Shown here piece after piece: positions 13,301 through 32,200 of a DNA stretch of 64,000 nt (the stretch's first letter is position 1; every line of letters starts with the position of its first letter). Position numbers and translations under genes: made by a program. The stretch comes from Anisus vortex (Eukaryota > Mollusca > Gastropoda > Planorbidae), in the NCBI GenBank assembly GCA_949126835.1, contig OX421496.1, forward strand, positions 17,675,844 through 17,739,843, given 5' to 3'. The notes under the pieces are model-generated. The model saw nothing but the letters and a program-made list of their open reading frames with translations, made no database searches and was not told where the DNA came from.

Positions 13301-16300
13301 TACATGGATTCTTATATCCAAATACTCCAATAAACAAAACAACTAATGCCCCTACATGGATTCTTATATCCAAACACTCTAATAAACAAAACAACTAATG
13401 CCCCTACATGGATTCTTATATCCAAACACTCTAATAAACAAAACAACTAATGCCCCTACATGGATTCTTATATCCAAACACTCTAATAAACAAAACAACT
13501 AATGCCCCTACATGGATTCTTATATCCAAACACTCTAATAAACAAAACAACTAATGCCCCTACATGGATTCTTATATCCAAACACTATAATAAACAAAAC
13601 AACTAATGCCCCTACATGGATTCTTATATCCAAACACTCTAATAAACAAAACAACTAATGCCCCTACATGGATTCTTATATCCAAACACTCTAATAAACA
13701 AAACAACTAATGCCCCTACATGGATTCTTATATCCAAACACTCTAATAAACAAAACAACTAATGCCCCTACATGGATTCTTATATCCAAACACTCTAATA
13801 AACAAAACAACTAATGCCCCTACATGGATTCTTATATCCAAATACTTCAATAAACAAAACCACTAATGCCCCTACATGGATTCTTATATCCAAACACTCT
13901 AATAAACAAAACAACTAATGCCCCTACATGGATTCTTATATCCAAACACTCTAATAAACAAAACAACTAATGCCCCTACATGGATTCTTATATCCAAACA
14001 CTCTAATAAACAAAACAACTAATGCCCCTACATGGATTCTTATATCCAAACACTCTAATAAACAAAACAACTAATGCCCCTACATGGATTCTTATATCCA
14101 AACACTATAATAAACAAAACAACTAATGCCCCTACATGGATTCTTATATCCAAACACTCTAATAAACAAAACAACTAATGCCCCTACATGGATTCTTATA
14201 TCCAAACACTCTAATAAACAAAACAACTAATGCCCCTACATGGATTCTTATATCCAAACACTCTAATAAACAAAACAACTAATGCCCCTACATGGATTCT
14301 TATATCCAAACACTCTAATAAACAAAACAACTAATGCCCCTACATGGATTCTTATATCCAAATACTCCAATAAACAAAACAACTAATGCCCCTACATGGA
14401 TTCTTATATCCAAACACTCTAATAAACAAAACAACTAATGCCCCTACATGGATTCTTATATCCAAACACTCTAATAAACAAAACAACTAATGCCCCTACA
14501 TGTATTCTTATATCCAAACACTCTAATAAACAAAACAACTAATGCCCCTACATGGATTCTTATATCCAAACACTATAATAAACAAAACAACTAATGCCCC
14601 TACATGGATTCTTATATCCAAACACTCTAATAAACAAAACAACTAATGCCCCCTACATGGATTCTTATATCCAAACACTCTAATAAACAAAACAACTAAT
14701 GCCCCCTACATGGATTCTTATATCCAAACACTCTAATAAACAAAACAACTAATGCCCCTACATGGATTCTTATATCCAAATACTCCAATAAACAAAACAA
14801 CTAATGCCCCTACATGGATTCTTATATCCAAACACTCTAATAAACAAAACAACTAATGCCCCTACATGGATTCTTATATCCAAATACTCCAATAAACAAA
14901 ACAACTAATGCCCCTACATGGATTCTTATATCCAAACACTCTAATAAACAAAACAACTAATGCCCCTACATGGATTCTTATATCCAAACACTCTAATAAA
15001 CAAAACAACTAATGCCCCTACATGGATTCTTATATCCAAATACTCCAATAAACAAAACAACTAATGCCCCTACATGGATTCTTATATCCAAACACTCTAA
15101 TAAACAAAACAACTAATGCCCCTACATGGATTCTTATATCCAAACACTCTAATAAACAAAACAACTAATGCCCCTACATGGATTCTTATATCCAAACACT
15201 CTAATAAACAAAACAACTAATGCCCCTACATGGATTCTTATATCCAAATACTCCAATAAACAAAACAACTAATGCCCCTACATGGATTCTTATATCCAAA
15301 CACTCTAATAAACAAAACAACTAATGCCCCTACATGGATTCTTATATCCAAACACTCTAATAAACAAAACAACTAATGCCCCCTACATGGATTCTTATAT
15401 CCAAACACTCTAATAAACAAAACAACTAATGCCCCCTACATGGATTCTTATATCCAAACACTCTAATAAACAAAACAACTAATGCCCCTACATGGATTCT
15501 GATATCCAAACACTCTAATAAACAAAACAACTAATGCCCCTACATGGATTCTTATATCCAAATACTCTAATAAACAAAAGAACTAATGCCCCTACATGGA
15601 TTCTTATATCCAAACACTCTAATAAACAAAACAACTAATGCCCCCTACATGGATTCTTATATCCAAACACTCTAATAAACAAAACAACTAATGCCCCCTA
15701 CATGGATTCTTATATCCAAACACTCTAATAAACAAAACAACTAATGCCCCCTACATGGATTCTTATATCCAAACACTCTAATAAACAAAACAACTAATGC
15801 CCCTACATGGATTCTTATATCCAAATACTCCAATAAACAAAACAACTAATGCCCCTACATGGATTCTTATATCCAAACACTCTAATAAACAAAACAACTA
15901 ATGCCCCTACATGGATTCTTATATCCAAATACTCCAATAAACAAAACAACTAATGCCCCTACATGGATTCTTATATCCAAACACTCTAATAAACAAAACA
16001 ACTAATGCCCCTACATGGATTCTTATATCCAAACACTCTAATAAACAAAACAACTAATGCCCCTACATGGATTCTTATATCCAAATACTCCAATAAACAA
16101 AACAACTAATGCCCCTACATGGATTCTTATATCCAAACACTCTAATAAACAAAACAACTAATGCCCCTACATGGATTCTTATATCCAAACACTCTAATAA
16201 ACAAAACAACTAATGCCCCTACATGGATTCTTATATCCAAACACTCTAATAAACAAAACAACTAATGCCCCTACATGGATTCTTATATCCAAACACTCTA

Positions 16301-18969
16301 ATAAACAAAACAACTAATGCCCCTACATGGATTCTTATATCCAAACACTATAATAAACAAAACAACTAATGCCCCTACATGGATTCTTATATCCAAACAC
16401 TCTAATAAACAAAACAACTAATGCCCCCTACATGGATTCTTATATCCAAACACTCTAATAAACAAAACAACTAATGCCCCCTACATGGATTCTTATATCC
16501 AAACACTCTAATAAACAAAACAACTAATGCCCCTACATGGATTCTTATATCCAAATACTCCAATAAACAAAACAACTAATGCCCCTACATGGATTCTTAT
16601 ATCCAAACACTCTAATAAACAAAACAACTAATGCCCCTACATGGATTCTTATATCCAAATACTCTAATAAACAAAACAACTAATGCCCCTACATGGATTC
16701 TTATATCCAAACACTCTAATAAACAAAACAACTAATGCCCCTACATGGATTCTTATATCCAAACACTCTAATAAACAAAACAACTAATGCCCCTACATGG
16801 ATTCTTATATCCAAACACTCTAATAAACAAAACAACTAATGCCCCTACATGGATTCTTATATCCAAATACTCCAATAAACAAAACAACTAATGCCCCTAC
16901 ATGGATTCTTATATCCAAACACTCTAATAAACAAAACAACTAATGCCCCTACATGGATTCTTATATCCAAACACTCTAATAAACAAAACAACTAATGCCC
17001 CTACATGGATTCTTATATCCAAACACTCTAATAAACAAAACAACTAATGCCCCTACATGGATTCTTATATCCAAACACTCTAATAAACAAAACAACTAAT
17101 GCCCCTACATGGATTCTTATATCCAAATACTTCAATAAACAAAACCACTAATGCCCCTACATGGATTCTTATATCCAAACACTCTAATAAACAAAACCAC
17201 TAATGCCCCTACATGGATTCTTATATCCAAACACTCTAATAAACAAAACAACTAATGCCCCTACATGGATTCTTATATCCAAACACTCTAATAAACAAAA
17301 CAACTAATGCCCCTACATGGATTCTTATATCCAAACACTCTAATAAACAAAACAACTAATGCCCCTACATGGATTCTTATATCCAAACACTATAATAAAC
17401 AAAACAACTAATGCCCCTACATGGATTCTTATATCCAAACACTCTAATAAACAAAACAACTAATGCCCCTACATGGATTCTTATATCCAAACACTCTAAT
17501 AAACAAAACAACTAATGCCCCTACATGGATTCTTATATCCAAACACTCTAATAAACAAAACAACTAATGCCCCTACATGGATTCTTATATCCAAACACTC
17601 TAATAAACAAAACAACTAATGCCCCTACATGGATTCTTATATCCAAATACTCCAATAAACAAAACAACTAATGCCCCTACATGGATTCTTATATCCAAAC
17701 ACTCTAATAAACAAAACAACTAATGCCCCTACATGGATTCTTATATCCAAACACTCTAATAAACAAAACAACTAATGCCCCTACATGGATTCTTATATCC
17801 AAACACTCTAATAAACAAAACAACTAATGCCCCTACATGGATTCTTATATCCAAACACTATAATAAACAAAACAACTAATGCCCCTACATGGATTCTTAT
17901 ATCCAAACACTCTAATAAACAAAACAACTAATGCCCCCTACATGGATTCTTATATCCAAACACTCTAATAAACAAAACAACTAATGCCCCCTACATGGAT
18001 TCTTATATCCAAACACTCTAATAAACAAAACAACTAATGCCCCTACATGGATTCTTATATCCAAATACTCCAATAAACAAAACAACTAATGCCCCTACAT
18101 GGATTCTTATATCCAAACACTCTAATAAACAAAACAACTAATGCCCCTACATGGATTCTTATATCCAAATACTCCAATAAACAAAACAACTAATGCCCCT
18201 ACATGGATTCTTATATCCAAACACTCTAATAAACAAAACAACTAATGCCCCTACATGGATTCTTATATCCAAACACTCTAATAAACAAAACAACTAATGC
18301 CCCTACATGGATTCTTATATCCAAATACTCCAATAAACAAAACAACTAATGCCCCTACATGGATTCTTATATCCAAACACTCTAATAAACAAAACAACTA
18401 ATGCCCCTACATGGATTCTTATATCCAAACACTCTAATAAACAAAACAACTAATGCCCCTACATGGATTCTTATATCCAAACACTCTAATAAACAAAACA
18501 ACTAATGCCCCTACATGGATTCTTATATCCAAATACTCCAATAAACAAAACAACTAATGCCCCTACATGGATTCTTATATCCAAACACTCTAATAAACAA
18601 AACAACTAATGCCCCTACATGGATTCTTATATCCAAACACTCTAATAAACAAAACAACTAATGCCCCCTACATGGATTCTTATATCCAAACACTCTAATA
18701 AACAAAACAACTAATGCCCCCTACATGGATTCTTATATCCAAACACTCTAATAAACAAAACAACTAATGCCCCTACATGGATTCTGATATCCAAACACTC
18801 TAATAAACAAAACAACTAATGCCCCTACATGGATTCTTATATCCAAATACTCTAATAAACAAAAGAACTAATGCCCCTACATGGATTCTTATATCCAAAC
18901 ACTCTAATAAACAAAACAACTAATGCCCCCTACATGGATTCTTATATCCAAACACTCTAATAAACAAAA
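10368..18969. repeat. 52-bp satellite array, about 165 units
   Basis: The monomer contains CTAATGCCCCTACATGGATT, then CTTATATCCAAACACTCTAA, then TAAACAAAACAA, 52 bp in all. Recurrent variants are AATACTCCAAT, AACACTATAAT, AATACTTCAAT followed by AACCAC, and 53-bp units with an extra C. A one-off 57-bp unit lies at about 10,511. Variant order repeats at longer range: a GATATCC variant and an AAAAGAAC variant recur exactly 3,285 bp apart (15,501 to 18,786 and 15,580 to 18,865), equal to 63 monomers of which nine are 53 bp. The array is non-coding. Confidence 0.98.
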
Positions 18970-20796
18970 TAGAGTAAATTTTTTTTAATTTGTTGTACAA
19001 GGATCAGATTTGTATGATTGGTGATCACAAGTATCAACCACTGTGTATTGTTTTTTATTTTAAACTTACAAAGAGATCTTTGACCACAAACACACAACAG
19101 AACGGGATGAACATAGTTACAGTAATTGTAAAGTATGCTGAGGAAAGTTGATAAGATATCATTCATTACAAAAAACATAAATGAAAAAGTAATTTTTATT
19201 CTGAAACTGAAACAATAGTATAGGATTGTCAACAAGGGAACCAACTCATACAAGTAACTACAGAGACTGTAAATATTACAGAGTTAATCCAAAATAAAAA
19301 AGAAGAAAAGGTTAAAAGTTCAAATGTTGACAAATCGTTTTGAAAACCTTTTGATTTAGTCAATAAATGCAATCTATCTCCTCCACCCAATGTACAATAG
19401 TATATTAAACAATGCAAGACAATATCTTTTGCTTAGTCTAAAGCCATTTTTACCACACACAAAACAACTACTACATAAAGACAAACAAATATTCTACCAT
19501 ATTTATGTTCATCACTTGTCCGACTGTGAATCTTTTCATTAGACCAATGCTTTTTAACAAATCCTTCTACAAGGTCGGTGATTTTCAACAAATCCTTCCA
19601 CAAGACCAGTGATTTTCAACAAATCCTTCCACAAGACCAGTGATTTTCAACAAATCCGTCCACAAGACCAGTGATTTTCAACAAATCCTTCCACAAGACC
19701 TGTGATTTTCAACAAATCCGTCCACAAGACCTGCTTTTAGGACTCGGTTACTGTCCGATTTCACCTGCAGCTTAGCTACAGGTTGGTGTCGGAACATTTT
19801 TCTGAACTGAATTTGCCAAGAGTCAAAAGTACTAAAAGTTAAAAATCCACTTCACTAGACTCACTTCAAGGTATCTATTAATATTCAAAACTTTTCACTT
19901 AAAAGCTGAGATGTTGTTCATACGTTTTTATTACAGTTGAAATTACCTGTTTTTTTAGCTTAGATGGATTGATTGGCTCCACTGTCACCCAGGCTTTTAG
20001 GTTAAGTCAATCTGACATTTGAATATAACTCAACCATGACGACCTGTGTCAAGAGTACTCTCAGATGAACACATTAACAAACTTTTAAGAAGCAGATTTT
20101 TGCAAGACAATGGCATGCCATGTAGGCAACATAGAGTACTGAGTGAGCAGCTGTGAAGGCGGAATATGAGAAAGACTATTAGTAGAGACTATGTGACTAT
20201 TGGAAAGAATGACAACATCACTTGACATTTTATATACAGAGAACTGAGCTTTTAGTATAACAAAAGTCATGATGAATAAAACAAAAGTGTAAAAACAAGA
20301 CCATTGTTTTTTTTTAAATGACAGGCACAAGAAATTATTTATACATGTCATGAATAGTAGATATATTTATCTTTGTGTTATCTGTACTTTTAAATTCAAG
20401 GTTTCAAAGAAAAATTTTAAACACAATTTAATAAAACATCATAAATAAAGAGAAACGCAAAAAAAACTTTTCCGTCCAAAGTTAAAATAAGATATGAAAG
20501 CTGGTATCAAGGTACATCTAGAATACGCACAGTATAATAATAAATATGACTATATAGTCATACATGGTCATTCTTCAAAACAGAACAGCTAGAAAATGGA
20601 TTTATAATTTAAAAAACTCATTTGATTCTAATACAATAAAATATATTCCGACAAATAATTATATAAGGTTCACAAACTTCAAAATATCATAGGTACTTTA
20701 ACCAAAGCCTTTGGCTTCAATTAGACAAGTGTAGCTATAGGAGAGTGATTCTTAAAAAATTCATTTCTAATACTTATAAAAATCAACAATGTCTTG
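18970..20796. other. GPR180 3' flank, probable 3' UTR (copy 1)
   Basis: This stretch lies between the satellite edge and the GPR180 stop codon. It holds no coding exon I can support; the short frames at 18,957-19,253, 19,229-19,417 and 20,085-20,351 show no family resemblance. Part of it is presumably the GPR180 3' UTR, read leftward, but I cannot place the polyadenylation site. A 31-bp repeat is listed separately. The same sequence recurs at 37,844-39,670. Confidence 0.45.
19550..19735. repeat. 31-bp tandem repeat, about 6 units (copy 1)
   Basis: Units of the form GATTTTCAACAAATCCTTCC plus ACAAGACCAGT are repeated with few changes. The repeat lies downstream of the GPR180 stop codon. Confidence 0.9.
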
Positions 20797-27073
<6,277 letters not shown>

Positions 27074-28700
27074 TCTAAAGGTAGTTAAACAGTATAACTA
27101 CAATGTGGGTCCAATGTTACATTTAAACAATCTGTTCACAAAATATTTCACTGAGATTAAAAAATCTATTTCAATCAATAAATCAAGAAAGTATATATAG
27201 CTTTATATGGTTGCTACCTTATAACTAGCTGCTTGTAAGCAGAATAGAAGTTGGGTATGTATGTGATGTAGGGTTTAACAATTTGACTGAGTTATCTAAA
27301 CTACTTTGTATAAAATATATTTTGCTAGCAAGTACAAAAATAAAAATATATGATTTTGTATATGATACAGAATATAGGCTAAATATTATATTTTATGACA
27401 GATATGCGCTACCACTGTTTAACCCATTGACCAATGTAATATCAATTATTATAGTTTATAATAAACGTTAGGAAATTTAAGTTTAGGGTGTTGCCTTAAA
27501 TTTAAAATGTTTAAGAATATTATTGAATATAATGTTTTTTCTGGGAATATTATTTAATGGGCTATTTAGGTCCTACTATAAATATAAGAACAAAATGTAG
27601 TTTCTTCCTCTTTAAGTTTTTTTTTTGTTCAAGTGTTTTACTCTATTCTACCACTCTAATTATAGGCCTAATGAGGCCCTAATGTCTATAATCTATAATG
27701 AGTCACAGTCATGGCATGATATGTATGATAATGATAAGCTAGGCATATTAATTAGGCCTCTAGGGTCTAGGCCAAACTATTTATAACAGTGACTTGAGAC
27801 TACTTGAGTGACTTGAGTCTTGAGTGACTATGGCCTATGGCTGTGGTCACTATCATTCACTATGGACCCTACAGACCTAGACTACCACTGGGCCACTGAG
27901 AGTGAGAGAGTAGGCCTACTAGGCCTACCAGTATCATGAGTATCATTTTATCAGTAATTGATTAGCTTAGATTAGAAGTTATTTAGTAGCCTATTTATTT
28001 AATTTATTACTATTTAGTATATAGTTATATAGAACTTATATAGGCTACTATTTAGGCTTAGGCCTATTTAAAAATGATAAAATGTTATTAACTTTTTATT
28101 ACTATTTTAAGTACCTAGGCAGCACTAGGCTATTTACTATTTAGATTAGATTTGGCACAAGATCAGATCACAAGTACAAGACTTCACAAGATATCTGAAA
28201 AAAAAAACAAGATCTATCATTTGTCTTGTATGGATCACGGTTTACATAATTAAATAATACATCGACATCGTTGATTTGATTTGCACAGGCTAAAACTTTT
28301 GCAGCTTCAGTGCGTTTAAAATCCAAGAATTTTCATGGATTCGAATGGAAATTATTTTTTTTTTAAACTTCATTGTGTCCCTTGGAAGCGGAAATTGTAC
28401 GTGGTCAGAAACCAAAATAGCCTATAGATTATATATATTATGATATATGTCAGTGAAAGTAAGTATGTTTCTTAGGAAAAGACGAAAACCACATTATATA
28501 GCTCCGTGATCAAACCGTGAGGGGTCAGAGGTCATTTTAAGAGGAGGGGGGAAACCGGAAATGAATTTTTATGAGTAAAAAGAAAAAAATAGTGTTTTGT
28601 GATCTGCTCTACTGTCTAATTGCTAATTTTGCCTATACGAATTGCGGAAATGCCTTTGATGTTCTCATGAAAATCTAATGGATGATAACATGGTGATAAA
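27074..28700. other. Divergent promoter region between GPR180 and FGD (copy 1)
   Basis: This is the interval between the GPR180 start codon (minus strand) and the inferred FGD start codon (plus strand), about 1.6 kb. It contains no supported coding exon and presumably holds both promoters and 5' UTRs. It is unusually rich in TAGGCCT and CTAGG words at about 27,660-28,140. A DR1 nuclear-receptor-like site is listed separately. Confidence 0.5.
28522..28534 (+). promoter_or_regulatory. DR1 nuclear receptor-like site (copy 1)
   Basis: The sequence GGGTCAGAGGTCA is two AGGTCA-type half sites separated by one base, the DR1 element bound by RXR, HNF4 and COUP-TF type receptors. It lies about 170 bp upstream of the inferred FGD start codon. 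Function is an inference from motif and position only. Confidence 0.4.
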
Positions 28701-29340
28701 ATGGCATCGCTCCCCGTTCACGAAGGCAAGTTTTCTTTTTAGGCTTAATAATAAGACCACTCAATAAATAAACTAATGACTGACTTAGACAAGTAGAAAC
28801 TAAACTAAGTTAAGTTTAGTAAACTTAACTAAGACGTCTAAGACTAAGTTCCCTGTCACTAAGGCAAGGCTAAGAGTAAGAGCCGAAGAGTAAGACAAGA
28901 CAGGCCAAAGACTAAGTAGAGTCGCCGCCTAAGACTTTAAGACTTACTAAGACTAATAAGCACTATCACTGATCACCAAGACAGGGCCACTGAATAGGCT
29001 AAAGTCCTAAACTTACACTGAACTGAAGACTGAAGAGTGAAGTCTGATTAGAAAAAGAAAACAAATTAACTTTGTTGTCTTTCTTTCGTTTTTGTCTACA
29101 AATATAAATCCCTTGACTTGATTTTACTTCTCATTAAACTTTTCCAGTCTTTCCTATCATTATTGTGACAATCATGTCTTAAAAAAAGACTTAGGCTACA
29201 TATTATATATATTATATATATTATTATAATATATATAAGTTGTTTGCCTAAGACTGAGAAGAGACTCTGAGTTACCCTTCCTTTTACTTTTAATTTTTAA
29301 TATTATATTATGTTTTATATGCTGCCTAATATAAATTGAA

Positions 29341-30229
29341 GTGTGCGCTTCCGGGACCGGACAAATAGTGAAGGAGATATGCGTCCGGCGACCGAACAAA
29401 TAGTGCATATGAGATATGCGACCAGACAAATAGTGCGTGAGAGATGCGACCGGACAAATAGTGCACAAGATCTTTTTTACGGCGACACACGACTACTGGC
29501 ACATGCGCATAATCGTTTATTCTGGCCCTGTTTGCTTAATAAAATTAATATCTGTTGTAATATATGAACAAGGTTTCCTAGCCCAGTGGTTAGTACTGTG
29601 TGCTGGCAACCGGGGTGACGCAGGTTCTACCCCAGCCATCACCCTTTTTTTTTTTCAATTGTAGTAAAACGAGATATTTTTAGTTAAATATGTGAATATC
29701 CTTCATTTATTCATGTGGGTGGACATAATTTCATTCAAAGTATTAAAGAAATAAAAATATGGCTGTTAGGCCTTACCTAATGCCTATTTCAAACTTTTAA
29801 AAATGTGTTAAAAGTCCTCTAGTCATTACCAAACATCTTGCATTTATTCTTGCTCTACAATTACAATGAGCCATTTTTTTATTCATGCGGGTGGATCTTA
29901 CAATTTCATTTAATTTATCCGTTCAAAGTTTTAACCTAATAATAAGACTATTAGACCTAATGCCCATGCATTTCCTTATAAATTTGTTAAATATCCATAC
30001 AGGTACGTCTTTCGCTTGTACTTGTAGTTGGGTGGTCAAATAACAAGCCCACCAGAATAATATCTTCCGAATAATGTGTCTGGCGGTCACATGACATGCT
30101 CGCCGGAAGAATATCTCCCGCAATATTTTGTCAGGTCGCCGGACGAATATCTCACCCACTATTTGTCTGGTCCGGTCGCTGGACCTATATCTCCCACACT
30201 ATTTCTCTGGTCCCTGGACGTATAGACAC
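29341..30229. mobile_element. Inverted-repeat element with repeated subunits in its ends (copy 1)
   Basis: The left end has about four direct subunits containing GACCGGACAAATAGTG and GAGATATGCG. The right end (about 30,050-30,229) carries the inverse (CTCCCACACTATTTCTCTGG; CACCCACTATTTGTCTGG). Between them lie a tRNA-like segment and two diverged direct copies of a ~175-bp segment beginning TTATTCATG.GGGTGGA (about 29,708 and 29,880). There is no coding capacity, so it looks like a MITE or foldback-type element of unknown superfamily. It lies in FGD intron 1. Confidence 0.6.
29572..29643 (+). other. tRNA-like segment with poly-T end (copy 1)
   Basis: The sequence has an A-box-like TAGCCCAGTGGTTAG and a B-box-like GCAGGTTCTACCCC about 40 bases later, followed by a run of T. 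The acceptor and T stems do not pair, so this is not a functional tRNA. It is probably a tRNA pseudogene or the head of a SINE. Confidence 0.4.
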
Positions 30230-31857
30230 TGCCGATATAGATAGGCTACATTTTGAAAAAAATCATATTTTTTAAACATAAATCATACAAATATTATAAA
30301 AGTATTCACCTTAATTTAGAAACTCAAAAGTTTACAGTCATGCATATAACGCAAACATTAACAAATTATACCAATAAAGGCTGCATTTTATTTATTAAGG
30401 CTATTTTATTGACTAATCAACAAAGCCATTGGGCCAATAGTATTAGGCCTACAACCTAAAAAAAAAATTTTTATTTCTCTTGTTCTCTTCGCAACTGCCA
30501 ATAAATTGCAAATTAGATCCATATGAAATTAAATTAACACACTTTCTGCATTTTAAGCTGTATTTCTATAATATACATGTTATTAAGTTTGAGAACATAA
30601 TTCTCCTGAAACGGCATGAAATTTGTCTGATCTACTAATCAGAGTTTTAAAAAAAATGTTATGTTTTAAATCATGGTGCAGTTTTCTCCGAACTCCAAAC
30701 ACTGCCTTATTAGGCTATAGGCCTAAAGCTTTTTTTAAAAAAGATAATCTTTTAAGCTGCTACAAGCTTAGGCCTAGATTAGCTTTTTTACATTTCCGAT
30801 TCTTCACATGATGTATCCTAATTTGCGATTAATACAAAAAATGCAGCCTTAGAGACAGTAATAGAAAATCTGTCCAAAAGAAAAGGGTGAAGATGTCTGC
30901 AAACCTACAGTTTGTGTCCATTTCATTAATACATATAATTTTTTTACATGCTCTGCTGCAAAGAAAAGGGTGATAGCCATGATTTATAAGAAAAATAAAA
31001 TTCTAAATCTTATTGGTGTTTGCTGGGCATTTAATGACTCGATTTGACCATTGGCAATTGTCCGAGTCAAAATGATATATTATAGCTTTAAATAACTGTT
31101 TCAAAAGGGTTAGGATTTTCAATAAATAGAGTTAGGAAGCATAAATTTGTTTTTTTAAACATCTGAGAGGGTTATTTTTACATAAAAAATTTTTTTTCAG
31201 AAGCAATACAATGATTGCCACTACATGACAATAAATGATTGCCGGCAGACAAAACTGATAATCACTTTCAAAATTCTAAAAGCAATAAATTATCCAGTTT
31301 CTGATTATCATTTAACATCTCTAGTTTATTTTAAAACAGTTTACAAAATAACTAGCTTGGTAATATTTTAATTTTATAGCTTAACCAGGGAAAATGAACA
31401 ATTTTAAATTGTAATCAAAGTGCATGACTAGACTTAAACCACAGATAAGGGTAGGATGCAAAAATCTTTTGTATAGATGGAGCACCTGTATAACATATAA
31501 GGTAATGTTGTCTAACTGTGGTGGCGGTAGAACATTAATAAAATCAATATATACGTAATAAATGTATTAGCAACTTAAAACAATTATATTCCTATTATTA
31601 GCTTTTTGTATGAAATACCTTGCCATAACTATGATTAACTATTAACCCAGGATAATATTGAAAAAAAAATATTTTTATATCTTGGCTTTCAGTTACAATC
31701 ACCTTTTTTTTTTTTTTAAATTTTAAACATTAGACATTATATTTTATTGCATTTTTTAGATGAGGTTACAGTTATAATGACCCCTCTTAGCAATATTCAA
31801 ATTGGCAAGTAAGTGCACATTTTTGTATTTTTGCTTGCTTTATAATATAGTATTCAC

Positions 31858-32200
31858 TATAAACTATTGGCATACTAATTTTATTGGACAGTGTAGTGTG
31901 ATAGACTATTGGCATACTAATTTTATTGGACAGTGTAGTGTGATAAACTATTGGCATACTAATTTTATTGGACAGTGTAGTGTGATAAACTATTGGCATA
32001 CTAATTTTATTGGACAGTGTAGTGTGATAGACTATTGGCATACTAATTTTATTGGACAGTGTAGTGTGATAAACTATTGGCATACTAATTTTATTGGACA
32101 GTGTAGTGTGATAAACTATTGGCATACTAATTTTATTGGACAGTGTAGTGTGATAAACTATTGGCATACTAATTTTATTGGACAGTGTAGTGTGATAGAC
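31858..32200. repeat. 42-bp minisatellite, 8 units (copy 1)
   Basis: The unit contains ACTATTGGCATACTAATTTT followed by ATTGGACAGTGTAGTGTGAT and is repeated eight times, varying mainly at GATAAAC/GATAGAC. It begins about 50 bp after the FGD exon 2 donor. Since 42 is divisible by three, frames remain open on both strands; they are artefacts. Confidence 0.95.

Noticed and set aside
10368..18969. CRISPR array or integron-like repeat
   Set aside because: Units are contiguous 52-bp monomers with no unique spacers, in a genome with introns and SINEs.
28805..28833. Near-perfect hairpin CTAAGTTAAGTTTA / TAAACTTAACTAAG
   Set aside because: A single small AT-rich palindrome in an intron built of CTAAG/TTAAC words; no evidence for an RNA gene.
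29572..29643. Functional tRNA gene
   Set aside because: A- and B-box words are present, but acceptor and T stems do not pair.
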